Below are positions 25,410-34,307 of a DNA stretch of 64,000 nucleotides, piece after piece. Both the position numbers and the translations under genes were made by a program. Each line of letters starts with the position of its first letter. Within the stretch, counting starts at the first letter, position 1. The notes beneath the pieces were generated by a model that had not been told where the DNA came from, did not search any database, and worked only from the letters and a program-made list of their open reading frames with translations. The stretch comes from Clostridium lacusfryxellense (GTDB lineage Bacteria; Bacillota; Clostridia; Clostridiales; Clostridiaceae): the NCBI RefSeq assembly GCF_018861735.1, contig NZ_JAHLEB010000026.1, positions 1 through 64,000 on the forward strand. The letters are read 5' to 3'.

Positions 25410-26081
25410 ATGAATATTAGTATTAATATGTTAAATACTAATGAGGAAATCCATATGGAGAATAAAAGTCTTTTCGATGAAGAGGGCATATTTGTTATAA
25501 ATTTAATGAGCGCTCCAGGGTCTGGCAAAACATCTATACTTGAAAGGTTGATACCGAAACTTAGAAAAAAATTAAATATGGGAATAATTGAGGGGGATAT
25601 ATATACAACTAAGGATTCAAAAAGAATTCAAGCCATGGGAGTCCCCGTGGTACAAATAGATACAGCGGGACCTTGTTATTTAGATGGAGGAATGGTAAGA
25701 GAGGCTTCATTAAATTTTGATTTAAGAGAGATAGATCTTATTGTTATAGAAAATGTGGGGTGTTTGACAATTCCAGCACAATTTGATATTGGTGAGGATA
25801 TAAAGATTTGTGTTCTTAGCGTTGACCAAGGTAATGGTAAACCTTTAAAATACCCACTGATGTTTAAAAAAAGTACAGCTGTTATTTTAAATAAGATTGA
25901 TTTAATTAATTTCACGGATTTTAATGAAGAAGAGTTTTATAAAGATATTAAAATAATAAATGACAAGGCAAATATTTTTAAAACATCATGTTTATCAAAT
26001 GAAGGGATAGATGAACTATGTTTATGGATTCTGGAATGTGTAAAGAAAAAAAAGAAATTAATAAATAAAGTCTGTTTATGA
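25410..26081 (+). CDS. HypB-like GTPase 3 with degenerate metal site
   Basis: A third HypB paralogue, much more divergent than the other two. The GTPase motifs are intact (P-loop S-A-P-G-S-G-K-T, E-G-D-I-Y, N-K-I-D). The nickel/zinc site is changed: the Cys-His pair is Cys89-Tyr90 (G-P-C-Y), and the third ligand Cys is Ile121 (L-T-I-P), with a new Cys three residues earlier (C118). It lies directly after the second large subunit and before its protease, so it is likely dedicated to that enzyme. It has a Lys-rich C-terminus. Confidence 0.88.
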   Translation: MNISINMLNTNEEIHMENKSLFDEEGIFVINLMSAPGSGKTSILERLIPKLRKKLNMGIIEGDIYTTKDSKRIQAMGVPVVQIDTAGPCYLDGGMVREASLNFDLREIDLIVIENVGCLTIPAQFDIGEDIKICVLSVDQGNGKPLKYPLMFKKSTAVILNKIDLINFTDFNEEEFYKDIKIINDKANIFKTSCLSNEGIDELCLWILECVKKKKKLINKVCL

Positions 26082-26114
26082 CAGGTTTTATTTATATAAA
26101 GAGGGTGTTTTAAT

Positions 26115-26555
26115 ATTGGTAAAAAAGTTATTGCTATAGGTAATAGGTTAATGATGGATGATGCAGTAGCAATTTTGATTTTAGAAAAAATTGAAAATTT
26201 CCTACAGGCTAAAGGTATAGAAACTATTATAGGAGAAACAGATGTAGATTTCTGCTATTCGGAATTAAATGAGGTAGACATATTTTATATTATTGATTCA
26301 ACGTATTATGGGAATACTCCAGGCACGTTAACTTTTAAAAGATTGGATGATATGAAAATGAATAGAGGGAAGAATAAATCTATTCACTCCTTAGGGTTAA
26401 TAGATTTAATTAATGTATACAAAATGAATATTAAGGGTTATTTTATAGGAATAGAAATCGCAGACATAAATATAAATATTGGGTTAAGCCATATTTTACA
26501 GGGGAAAATAAATTTTATATCTAAGAAGATATTGAGTTTTATTTTATATGTCTAG
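26115..26555 (+). CDS. HyaD/HybD-like maturation endopeptidase 2, disturbed start
   Basis: The body of a second M52-family endopeptidase: I-A-I-G-N-R-L-M-M-D-D-A-V-A near the start, then Y-I-I-D-S-T-Y-Y-G-N-T-P-G, then S-I-H-S-L, so all three metal-contact positions are present. The first ATG (26151) would cut the glycine-rich motif. The frame is open from 26100 without ATG, GTG or TTG, and only ATT at 26115 lies at a suitable distance from GAGGGTG (26101-26107). A TTG at 26116, better placed, enters this frame only if the A6 run at 26121-26126 had one more A. So this is an ATT start, slippage, a sequencing error or a frameshift. It probably trims the second large subunit. Confidence 0.7.
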   Translation: MGKKVIAIGNRLMMDDAVAILILEKIENFLQAKGIETIIGETDVDFCYSELNEVDIFYIIDSTYYGNTPGTLTFKRLDDMKMNRGKNKSIHSLGLIDLINVYKMNIKGYFIGIEIADININIGLSHILQGKINFISKKILSFILYV

Positions 26556-26562
26556 TTACTTA

Positions 26563-27075
26563 TCATACTTTTTTAATTTGGACTTTACTTATCATAAGGT
26601 AAGAAAGACTAAATATTATAATAATAGTAAGTGGAAAGTTATGAGGTGAATTTAAAGTTGCTAAGGCGTACAGTGCTATGAGCATACCAGCAAGTGTAAT
26701 AGGAATACCAGTGTAAACATTATTAAATTCAGAGTTATTATATCTTGCTAGTCTATAAGCACCAGCTACAGGGAAAATTAAAAAACAAATATAACCCAAA
26801 TAACCTAAAGACATAAAATTATATAAATTAAACATTAGCAATGAAGGTGCAACGCCAAAAGATACTAGGTCAGCTAATGAATCTAATTCTTTTCCTAAAC
26901 TGCTAGATACTTGTAAAAATCGTGCTAATTGGCCATCATATCTATCCATAAGAGCAGCTAATAATATAAAAACTACAGATATTTTGTAATTAGCCTGAAA
27001 AGTCATTAATAAGGACAATAAGCCGAAAACTAAATTTCCAAAAGTAAGAATATTTGGTATTGAAGACTTTTTCAC
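26563..27075 (-). CDS. pssA: CDP-diacylglycerol-serine O-phosphatidyltransferase
   Basis: PssA makes phosphatidylserine from CDP-diacylglycerol and serine at the membrane, the first step toward phosphatidylethanolamine. The CDP-alcohol phosphotransferase motif D-x-x-D-G-x2-A-R-x8-G-x3-D-x3-D is complete (D-R-Y-D-G-Q-L-A-R ... G-K-E-L-D-S-L-A-D). The rest is hydrophobic helices; the length of 170 is typical of the short Gram-positive form. The GTG start at 27075 follows AGGAGTGATG. No psd gene lies next to it in this window. Confidence 0.9.
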   Translation of the reverse strand: MKKSSIPNILTFGNLVFGLLSLLMTFQANYKISVVFILLAALMDRYDGQLARFLQVSSSLGKELDSLADLVSFGVAPSLLMFNLYNFMSLGYLGYICFLIFPVAGAYRLARYNNSEFNNVYTGIPITLAGMLIALYALATLNSPHNFPLTIIIIFSLSYLMISKVQIKKV

Positions 27076-27340
27076 TAAACATCACTCCTAAAATAATAAA
27101 ATTTCATTATGAATTTAAATATAATATTAATATATATTTTATAAAAGCATCTCTATAAGTATACATCATTTTAGATGAATATTTAAGGGTCTAAAACATA
27201 TTTTTATTTCCAAGTCTTCAAAGAAAAACAAATAAAATAAACAAATACTAATATTAATTTTTATTTATGGTTAAAATAAAAAAATAATGAATTAACTTTA
27301 AAGAAAAATTATATCAGTAATAATGAGGAGGATATATATT

Positions 27341-27772
27341 ATGAAGGTTTCGGAAATAATGACTAGAGATGTTATAAGCTTATCGGTAGATGATACAGTG
27401 GAGCGAGCAGCTGAGCTTATGAAGGAGTACAATATAGGATCAATTCCTGTAAACACAGAGGACAGAGGCGTAGTAGGCATTGTAACGGATAGAGATATAA
27501 TACTTAGATGTGCAGCAGAGGGGAAAGATATAAAAACACAAAAAGTTCGAGGAATTATGACTTCGAACCCAGTAATTGGTGATTGCGATATTGATGTTAA
27601 TGAAGCTGCTAGAATTATGAGCGAAAGGCAAATAAGAAGAATTCCAATAACTTCAAGCAATAAGTTAGTTGGTATGCTTTCTCTTGGAGATTTAGCACTA
27701 GAACCAAATCTAAGAGAGGAAACAACGCAAGCACTTGGCGAGATTTCCATCCCATCTTGTCACAATAGTTAA
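27341..27772 (+). CDS. CBS-domain pair protein
   Basis: A 143-residue protein made of two CBS domains (about 8-60 and 72-125), which bind adenine nucleotides and act as regulatory modules. Typical phrases are M-T-R-D-V-I-S-L, I-V-T-D-R-D-I, M-T-S-N-P-V and R-R-I-P-I. There is no catalytic domain. The ATG at 27341 lies nine bases after GAGGAGG; an in-frame codon at 27323 is upstream of that site and is not used. Its target is unknown. A terminator follows. A gap of about 265 bases upstream shows no feature I can name. Confidence 0.88.
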   Translation: MKVSEIMTRDVISLSVDDTVERAAELMKEYNIGSIPVNTEDRGVVGIVTDRDIILRCAAEGKDIKTQKVRGIMTSNPVIGDCDIDVNEAARIMSERQIRRIPITSSNKLVGMLSLGDLALEPNLREETTQALGEISIPSCHNS

Positions 27773-27784
27773 GTTATTATGTGA

Positions 27785-27822
27785 AAATCCACAAGAAAAG
27801 GCAATCTTGTGGATTTATTTTT
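27785..27822 (+). terminator. Terminator after the CBS gene
   Basis: A perfect 12-bp stem (27785-27796 and 27805-27816) with an 8-base loop, followed by a T-rich run. Confidence 0.8.
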
Positions 27823-27904
27823 AAAGAGGTATAATGTACAAAAATGAGCTGTTTATATTATATTATTAATATAATAATTTGAACGGGGAATAGGAGAGAA
27901 TAAT

Positions 27905-28792
27905 ATGAATAAGGTGAAATTTATTTACAACCCATATTCTGGAGAAAACACTATAGCATCAGATTTAGATACAATAATAATGATTCATCAAAAATATGAG
28001 CATACAATAGTGCCTTATAGAATATGCAATGAATATCCTATATCAGATGCCTTTGAGGACATAGATAAAAGTTATAGATACATTTTAATAGCAGGTGGAG
28101 ACGGAACGGTAGATAGTGTATTAAATGAGATGAAAAAAAGGAATATCGATTTACCTATAGCTATCCTTCCAGCAGGTACTGCAAATGATTTCGCAAACTA
28201 TATAGGAATGCCTCACGATGTTTATGAAGCATGTAATCAAATATTAAAAAGTGAAGTGAAAAAAGTAGATATAGGAAAAATAAATGACAAATATTTTTTG
28301 AATGTAGCTAGTACAGGGTTATTTACTGATATATCTCAAAATATGGATACCAATTTGAAAAATACTATTGGAAAATTGGCGTATTATGTAAAAGGTATAG
28401 AGCAATTACCCAATTTTAGAAAATTAAAAATAAAAGTTACTTCTGATGAAGTTTTTTTTGATGGTGACATGTATTTAATGTTAGTGTTTAATGGACAAAC
28501 TGCAGGAAATCTAAAATTTGCATATAACGCCAAGGTCGATGATGGTCTTTTAGATGTAATTATAATTAAAGCTGGAGTCATGAAAAATATTTTAAATATT
28601 TTTATAAGAATGCTTAGAAATGAGCATCTAGAAAATGTAGATGGAATTGTTTATTTTAAGACTAATAGATTAGAAATAGAATGTTTTGAGGATATTGTTA
28701 CGGATATAGACGGTGAAAGAGGACCAGATTTCCCGCTTACTATAAAATGTGAAAAAGGTGGTTTATCCATATTAGGAGCTAACATAAAATAA
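27905..28792 (+). CDS. Diacylglycerol/lipid kinase family protein (YegS/DagK-like)
   Basis: A soluble lipid kinase that would phosphorylate diacylglycerol or a related lipid with ATP. The nucleotide-binding G-G-D-G-T motif is near residue 64, followed by the L-P-A-G-T-A-N-D-F-A motif. The C-terminal beta-sandwich contains D-D-G-x-L-D-V and the final D-I-D-G-E. The length of 295 is normal for the DagK/YegS/LCB5 family. GGAGAG precedes the ATG. The exact lipid substrate is inferred from the family only. Confidence 0.88.
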   Translation: MNKVKFIYNPYSGENTIASDLDTIIMIHQKYEHTIVPYRICNEYPISDAFEDIDKSYRYILIAGGDGTVDSVLNEMKKRNIDLPIAILPAGTANDFANYIGMPHDVYEACNQILKSEVKKVDIGKINDKYFLNVASTGLFTDISQNMDTNLKNTIGKLAYYVKGIEQLPNFRKLKIKVTSDEVFFDGDMYLMLVFNGQTAGNLKFAYNAKVDDGLLDVIIIKAGVMKNILNIFIRMLRNEHLENVDGIVYFKTNRLEIECFEDIVTDIDGERGPDFPLTIKCEKGGLSILGANIK

Positions 28793-28858
28793 ATTAAGCA
28801 TATTTTCAAAGATTAATTAATAAATATTAATAGTAACAATTTTAGGGAGAGTATATTA

Positions 28859-29518
28859 ATGAGTATATATTTTTTACTCTTATTAATAATGGGTTTATTA
28901 TTATATCAAGGTTTAATTTCTAGTTTGTTTTATGCGCCTAGAAAAATTAAGATAATAAGTGTTATAGCTTTAATTTTAATGATTGCTAGATACATAGCTC
29001 TAATAATCCTTTTTGTTGTAAAAAATCTAAATTATTTATATTTATTAAAATTTGGAGTGTATACAAATTTTTTATGTTTACCGATATGTGGTGTTATTTC
29101 AATTATGATTTTTGCTAAAAACAATAAAATCAAACTAGAGAAAATTTTATTTATATGTGCTATTTTATTTCTAGTTTATGGAGTTGTTGTATATAAATCG
29201 ACTTCAAATATAAATATATCAAACATCTGTGGATACACTATAGAATTACAATTTAAAGATTATTTCTATGTTACTCTGCTTATAATAAATTCGATTTTTG
29301 TTATAAAGGGTATAGAACTCTTTAATACATCATTTTCAAATAAATTAGGTGATATAATGGTAATAATAGCTTCTTGTATTACATTATTATCAGTGATTTT
29401 AACCTCTACAAACCCTGGTTTCGAATGGCTTGTGATGGGGGATATTTCTTGGATTATTACTATTAATTATGGGCTAATTAAATTTAAAAGAAGAAGCAGT
29501 AAAAAAATAAAGAACTAA
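28859..29518 (+). CDS. Integral membrane protein, unknown function
   Basis: A 219-residue protein with about seven hydrophobic helices and a basic C-terminus (K-R-R-S-S-K-K). I recognise no family motif. It starts 66 bases after the lipid kinase gene behind a GGGAG site and ends at a shared terminator, so it could be the second gene of that unit. No function can be assigned. Confidence 0.7.
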   Translation: MSIYFLLLLIMGLLLYQGLISSLFYAPRKIKIISVIALILMIARYIALIILFVVKNLNYLYLLKFGVYTNFLCLPICGVISIMIFAKNNKIKLEKILFICAILFLVYGVVVYKSTSNINISNICGYTIELQFKDYFYVTLLIINSIFVIKGIELFNTSFSNKLGDIMVIIASCITLLSVILTSTNPGFEWLVMGDISWIITINYGLIKFKRRSSKKIKN

Positions 29519-29523
29519 AAAAA

Positions 29524-29565
29524 CATACACAACTATAAGTAATTCATAGTTGTGTATGCTTTTTT
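29524..29565. terminator. Bidirectional terminator
   Basis: A perfect 13-bp stem (29524-29536 with 29546-29558) with A-run before and six Ts after. It serves the membrane-protein gene and the convergent radical-SAM gene. Confidence 0.85.
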
Positions 29566-31585
29566 AATCTCTCCTTGTCCTAGGACTATGGTTTGGAGAT
29601 GGTTTCGATGATTTTTTAGGAGACGTCTTCAAAATTGTCTTTGTAGATTGTTTTATGTCGACCTTTAAAGTAGTTTTCGCAGAGCTTTTTTGAGTAGGAT
29701 TCACAGATGTATCTGCCTCTGATTTTGAAAAGGTTGATTTAGATCTTCTTTTACTTGGAAATTTAGAATTAGTATTAGATTTAATAGGTCTTGATGGTAT
29801 TAAGGCCTTTTTATCAAATCCAATTAAATCCTCTCTATGAGCTTTTATTAGCGCTTCTTTTACAATGTTATAGTTGTCTGGATTTTTAAATTGCATCAGA
29901 GCCCTTTGCATATTTTTCTCTTTTTGCTCAGTGGGAACATAAACCTTCTCACCAGTGAAAGGATTAACCCCTGTATAAAATATTGTAGTGGATAAACTTC
30001 CAGGTGTTGGGTAAAAATCTTGAACCTGCTCTGGAGTGTATCCCATTTCTTTTATATATTCTGATAATTTGATTGATTCCGCGAGGTCACAACCAGGATG
30101 GCTTGACATAAAGTATGGAACTAAAAATTGGTTTTTATCTAGTTTTTTATTCGTTTCAGAATATTTTTTAACAAAACGGTCGAAAACTTCTTGTTTTGAT
30201 TTACCCATTTGGTCTAGTACCTTGTCACTTATGTGTTCAGGTGCTACTTTTAATTGTCCACTAATATGATGTTCACATAGTTCGTCAAAAAACTTAGGGT
30301 TTTTATCATATATTAAATAGTCATATCTTATTCCAGAACGAATGAAAACTTTTTTAATGTTTGGAATAACTCTAACTTTTCTTAATAAATCTAGATACTC
30401 AGTATGGTCAATAATAAGATTTTTGCAGGGAGCCGGGAACATACATTGTTTATCACGGCATACACCTACTTTTTCTTGAATCTTGCAGGCTCTATGTCTA
30501 AAGTTTGCAGTGGGTCCACCAATATCATGAATATATCCTTTGAAATTCTTTAAAGTAGTTAAAGTGGTTGCTTCATCTATAATAGATTGCTGACTCCTGT
30601 TTTGAATAACTCTGCCCTGATGAAATGTTAGGGCGCAAAACGAGCAACTACCAAAACAACCTCTATGGCTAGTTATAGAAAATTCAACTTCAATTATTGC
30701 TGGAATTCCACCTTTAGCTTCATATATAGGATGGTAGGTTCTAGTGTATGGCAGACCATAAGTTATGTCCATTTCCTTTTGAGTTAGAGCAATTTGAGGG
30801 GCGTTTTGTACTACATATCGATCGTTATGTTTTTGAACTACTGTCTTCCCTCTTATATCATCTTGCTCTAAAGACTGCAATTTATAACTGAGACCATAAG
30901 CTTTTTTATCAGTGGAAACTTCTTCAAATGATGGTACTTCTACAAAATCCTTAAGCTGACTAATGTCTTTTGTTGCATACACTGTTCCAAGTAGACTAGT
31001 CATTTTTTCTATGTTCATACCATATCTAAAAAGATTAGCCATTTCAACTATTGTTCGTTCGCCCATACCATAAATTAGTAAATCTGCTTTGGCATCAATT
31101 AACAAACTTCTTCTTACCTTATCTGCCCAATAATCATAATGGGCAAAACGTCTAAGACTTGCTTCTATACCTCCAATTACAATTGGGACATTTTTAAATG
31201 CTTCCCTTGCTCTATTACAATAAACAATTACAGCTCTATCGGGTCTATGACCTGATTCTCCACCAGGTGAATAAAGGTCTATATGTCTTTTTTTCTTTGC
31301 TGCAGTATAGTGATTAACCATAGAATCTATATTGCCTGAATTTATTATAAATGCATATTTAGGTTTTCCAAGTTTTCTAAAATCATCTACGTTTTCCCAA
31401 TTAGGTTGGGCTATAATACCAACGCTGAATCCTTCTCGTTCTAAGGTTCTACCAATTATAGCAGTTCCAAAGGATGGATGATCGATATATGCATCCCCTG
31501 TAATTATTATAAAATCTAATTGAGATATATTTCTTTCTTTTAAATCATCCATGCTAATGGGTAAAAATTGTTTGTTTACTATCAT
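29564..31585 (-). CDS. YgiQ family radical SAM protein
   Basis: A large radical-SAM protein of the YgiQ/UPF0313 family. The radical-SAM cluster motif is C-F-G-S-C-S-F-C, in the sequence that starts S-H-R-G. The N-terminal region ([11 protein letters not shown]) and middle (G-G-x-T-A-N) are characteristic. The reaction it catalyses is not known. The last 75 or so residues form a low-complexity tail of Lys, Ser, Thr and Pro beyond the conserved body. AGGAGG lies five bases before the ATG. A cluster of GTTGAAC repeats lies just upstream. Confidence 0.9.
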   Translation of the reverse strand: MIVNKQFLPISMDDLKERNISQLDFIIITGDAYIDHPSFGTAIIGRTLEREGFSVGIIAQPNWENVDDFRKLGKPKYAFIINSGNIDSMVNHYTAAKKKRHIDLYSPGGESGHRPDRAVIVYCNRAREAFKNVPIVIGGIEASLRRFAHYDYWADKVRRSLLIDAKADLLIYGMGERTIVEMANLFRYGMNIEKMTSLLGTVYATKDISQLKDFVEVPSFEEVSTDKKAYGLSYKLQSLEQDDIRGKTVVQKHNDRYVVQNAPQIALTQKEMDITYGLPYTRTYHPIYEAKGGIPAIIEVEFSITSHRGCFGSCSFCALTFHQGRVIQNRSQQSIIDEATTLTTLKNFKGYIHDIGGPTANFRHRACKIQEKVGVCRDKQCMFPAPCKNLIIDHTEYLDLLRKVRVIPNIKKVFIRSGIRYDYLIYDKNPKFFDELCEHHISGQLKVAPEHISDKVLDQMGKSKQEVFDRFVKKYSETNKKLDKNQFLVPYFMSSHPGCDLAESIKLSEYIKEMGYTPEQVQDFYPTPGSLSTTIFYTGVNPFTGEKVYVPTEQKEKNMQRALMQFKNPDNYNIVKEALIKAHREDLIGFDKKALIPSRPIKSNTNSKFPSKRRSKSTFSKSEADTSVNPTQKSSAKTTLKVDIKQSTKTILKTSPKKSSKPSPNHSPRTRRD

Positions 31586-31604
31586 ATAATCCTCCTAAGA
31601 GACT

Positions 31605-31652
31605 GGTTGAACTTAGGTTGACTAGTTGAACCTGATGTTCACAAGTTGAACT
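31605..31652. promoter_or_regulatory. Cluster of GTTGAAC-type direct repeats upstream of the ygiQ-like gene
   Basis: GGTTGAAC (31605), GGTTGAC (31616), AGTTGAAC (31624) and AGTTGAAC (31644) lie in the same orientation within 50 bases, 20-67 bases before the minus-strand ATG. GTTCA at 31637-31641 also makes an inverted pair with the last TGAAC. A regulator-binding array is possible; chance in AT-rich DNA is less likely but open. Confidence 0.35.
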
Positions 31653-31785
31653 AAAGTTCTTCGTCTCATGTTAACCGTATTTAATAATATTAACATATCT
31701 AGTGATAAATATGAACTATAATACTCCATATTTATTATATCTTAATCGTAAAATGTAGAATTCTAATTGAATTTCTCTTTTTTGG

Positions 31786-31813
31786 TTGCAATCTGAAGTT
31801 TATATAATATAAT
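31786..31813 (+). promoter_or_regulatory. Probable sigma-A promoter
   Basis: TTGCAA at 31786-31791 and TATAAT at 31808-31813 are separated by 16 bases. It would drive the 31-codon ORF and the MgtE-domain gene. Confidence 0.5.
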
Positions 31814-31901
31814 TATATAGAATGAGTTTTTTGTATTGGATTAAAATATAGTATATACAATAGATTATTATAGAAGGAAAAAACATAGGTGGTGAAAGTA
31901 A

Positions 31902-31997
31902 ATGGAAAATGGCCCTCGAATTAGAAGGTCAAAATTAATTCAAAATTTAATAATATGCAGAGAGTTTCTAATAATAGAAATTGATATAGATAAGTAA
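31902..31997 (+). CDS. Possible 31-residue leader ORF
   Basis: An ATG at 31902, seven bases after GGTGGTGA, opens 31 codons and stops at TAA 31995-31997. The peptide is basic at the start and hydrophobic later, matching nothing I know. It lies between a good promoter and the MgtE-domain gene, in the position of a regulatory leader peptide. It could also be a chance ORF. Confidence 0.3.
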   Translation: MENGPRIRRSKLIQNLIICREFLIIEIDIDK

Positions 31998-32060
31998 CCA
32001 TTATAAAATAGTGGATTAAGATATATTTTGATATTTCTCTGCATAGGAGGAGGGATATCT

Positions 32061-33323
32061 ATGGAAAAAATTTCAGAGTTTTTTCTAAGCAAAATACTAA
32101 ATCAAAATGTATATGATGAATTTGAGGATAATATTGGTAGGCTATATGACATTTATGTTACTACCGATCAGGGATATCCAAGGGTTATAGGGTATAAAAT
32201 TAAAAAGCAGAGCGAAATTTTTAATTACGAATTTAAAAAAATTGAAATATGTAAAGAAGATAAAAAAATAACCATAAGAGTAAGAGGAGTTAGAGATATA
32301 ATTCCAAGAAAATTTTCTTATCTTTTATCTAAACATTTATTGAACAAACAAATAGTTGATGTTAACGGTAAGAAAGTGGTTAAAGTTAATGATTTAACTA
32401 TGAATAAAGTCGGTGGAGAAATAAGGGTTGTAGCCGTAGAATCGGGTATTATTGCAGCGGCTAGAAAATACAAACTAGATGGATTAATTAGAGCTTTTTA
32501 TGAGATAGTTGGGAGAAAGCCACGAGAAAATAGTATTACATGGGAAAGTGTTCAGTCTCTCGAGATGGTAGATCATAGCTTAAAATTAACAGAGCCTTAT
32601 GGTAAATTAACTAAACTTCATCCAGCAGACCTTGCAGATATTTTGGAGGGGCTAGATACATCCGCTCGAAACAAAATATTTGAAAGTCTGGAAAAAGATT
32701 TGGCGGCTCATACTCTAGAGGCGTTGCAACCGGAAATTCAAGCTGATATTTTAAGCAGTATAAATAATATACGCGCGCAAGAAATTTTAGATGAAATGCC
32801 TAATGATGAAATCGCTGATATTTTAGATGAAATGAAGGAAGATGACGCAGAAAAAATCCTTATGAATTTTAAGAAAGATGATGAAGCAGAAATTAGAAAC
32901 CTTATGAATTATGAAGAGGAAGTTGTTGGTAGTATAATGAATAAGGATTTTATATCATTTAAATTTAATATTACAGCTAGTGAAACTATAGAGATTTTAA
33001 GGGAACTTCAACCTGAAGATGAAGTAATACATTATATTTATATTGTGGATGAAGATGAAAAACTGCAAGGAACAATTTCCCTGCGAAATTTAGTGTTATC
33101 GTCTCCAGTGCAAAAGTTAAAAGACATTATGGATGAGGAAGTAGTTAAAATTAAAGATTCCCAAGATATTGAGGAAGCTGTTGAACTGGCACTTAAATAT
33201 GATTTGATATCGCTCCCAGTAGTTGACGAGGAAGAAAAATTATGTGGAATAGTAATTATGAATGATATAATTGAGGAATTATTATCTCCTAGATGGAAAA
33301 GAAAACTTAAAAAAATTATATAA
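32061..33323 (+). CDS. Soluble PRC-barrel/MgtE-N/CBS protein
   Basis: A 420-residue soluble protein with a PRC-barrel-like N-terminal part (about 5-140), the helical MgtE-N superhelical domain (from H-P-A-D-L-A-D-I-L-E near residue 190 to about 290) and a CBS pair (about 295-410). In MgtE this N-CBS unit senses Mg2+ and gates the channel. Here the channel helices are missing: the protein ends in a basic K-R-K-L-K-K tail. It may regulate a separate metal transporter in trans. The ATG at 32061 follows GGAGGAGGG; a codon 33 bases upstream is not favoured. Confidence 0.85.
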   Translation: MEKISEFFLSKILNQNVYDEFEDNIGRLYDIYVTTDQGYPRVIGYKIKKQSEIFNYEFKKIEICKEDKKITIRVRGVRDIIPRKFSYLLSKHLLNKQIVDVNGKKVVKVNDLTMNKVGGEIRVVAVESGIIAAARKYKLDGLIRAFYEIVGRKPRENSITWESVQSLEMVDHSLKLTEPYGKLTKLHPADLADILEGLDTSARNKIFESLEKDLAAHTLEALQPEIQADILSSINNIRAQEILDEMPNDEIADILDEMKEDDAEKILMNFKKDDEAEIRNLMNYEEEVVGSIMNKDFISFKFNITASETIEILRELQPEDEVIHYIYIVDEDEKLQGTISLRNLVLSSPVQKLKDIMDEEVVKIKDSQDIEEAVELALKYDLISLPVVDEEEKLCGIVIMNDIIEELLSPRWKRKLKKII

Positions 33324-33355
33324 GAATTATATAACTTATATAAGAATTATATAAG

Positions 33356-33406
33356 AATACACTGTGTTACTAAATTAGATTATAGTAGCATAGTGTATTT
33401 TTTTTG
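33356..33406 (+). terminator. Terminator after the MgtE-domain gene
   Basis: An imperfect 17-bp stem whose outer 8 bp (33356-33363 with 33392-33399) are perfect, followed by eight Ts. Confidence 0.8.
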
Positions 33407-33468
33407 GAATTATGCACAAACTAATAATGTTGAGAAGCATTTATATTTTTATATAAGGAGGAATACAT

Positions 33469-34185
33469 TTGAAGATTAGAAAACATTTACTCAAAAGATG
33501 CAGCGCTGTGGTTATGATAGTTTTAATTGCATACTTTGCAGGTGAAGTTTATTTTAATATTTCGAGTAGAAAAGTTATAGCACAGGTTTATAAACACGGG
33601 TCAAGAGGTGAACAAGTTAAGCAAATTCAAACTAAGTTAAAAAAATGGGGATATTATAAGTTTGGTGTTGATGGAATATATGGTTATAATACATATCTTT
33701 CTGTTAAAGCATTTCAAAAAAGTAATGGGTTAAAAGCAGATGGGATAGCGGGTAAAACAACACTTGCAGCCATTGGACTTCCAAGTAGCGCACCGACTTC
33801 TGGTGGGGCTGCTTCTGGCAAAAATCTAACAAATAGTAAGGATGTAGCTTTAGTAGCAAGGCTTATAAATGGCGAGGCAAGAGGAGAACCTTATGAAGGT
33901 CAGGTAGCTGTTGGAGCAACAATTTTAAACAGAACAAGAGATGCAAGATTCCCGTCTACAATAGCAGGAGTAATATATCAACCAGGGGCATTCACAGCTA
34001 TAGTAGATGGACAAATTAATGCAGAAATGGCTGAGAGCTCTACAAGAGCGGCAAGGGACGCGTTAAATGGATGGGATCCATCTGGTGGAGCAGTATTCTA
34101 TTTTAATCCTGCGACTAGTACTAATAAGTGGATTTGGTCAAGAACACTTATAAAAGTAATTGGAAAACATAGATTTTGTAGTTAA
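33469..34185 (+). CDS. sleB: Spore cortex-lytic enzyme, SleB-like
   Basis: This enzyme would break cortex peptidoglycan during germination. An N-terminal hydrophobic segment (about 12-25) works as signal or anchor. Next comes a peptidoglycan-binding domain of the PG_binding_1 type (about 43-105, with the G-S-R-G-E-Q-V-K-Q-I-Q and G-K-T-T pattern) and a C-terminal cell-wall hydrolase domain of the SleB type (about 125-238), with the catalytic Glu in N-G-E-A-R-G-E-P and the N-R-T phrase. The TTG start at 33469 follows AAGGAGG. No ypeB-like partner gene follows, unlike the usual arrangement in Bacillus. Confidence 0.9.
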   Translation: MKIRKHLLKRCSAVVMIVLIAYFAGEVYFNISSRKVIAQVYKHGSRGEQVKQIQTKLKKWGYYKFGVDGIYGYNTYLSVKAFQKSNGLKADGIAGKTTLAAIGLPSSAPTSGGAASGKNLTNSKDVALVARLINGEARGEPYEGQVAVGATILNRTRDARFPSTIAGVIYQPGAFTAIVDGQINAEMAESSTRAARDALNGWDPSGGAVFYFNPATSTNKWIWSRTLIKVIGKHRFCS

Positions 34186-34196
34186 TTAAATCAAAC

Positions 34197-34234
34197 AAAA
34201 AGTAGAGTAGATAATTTATACTCTACTTTTTATT
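34197..34234 (+). terminator. Terminator after sleB
   Basis: A perfect 13-bp stem (34197-34209 with 34219-34231) beginning with As and ending in Ts. Confidence 0.8.
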
Positions 34235-34307
34235 ATATAGGAAACAGCTTGCGGAAAACAATCTGGATAACTTTTTTTATAGTTTAGAGTCAATGTTTCT
34301 ACGCGCA

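Larger units (their letters stand above)
31586..32060. other. Divergent intergenic region with repeats, a promoter and a small ORF
   Basis: From left to right: four GTTGA(A)C motifs (31605-31652) upstream of the ygiQ-like gene, an AT-rich stretch, a promoter at 31786-31813, and a 31-codon ORF at 31902-31997. No riboswitch fold that I recognise is present, although the downstream gene has an MgtE domain. Confidence 0.6.

Noticed and set aside
31586-32060. Magnesium (M-box) riboswitch before the MgtE-domain gene
   Set aside because: I see none of the conserved stems or loops; only a promoter and a small ORF.
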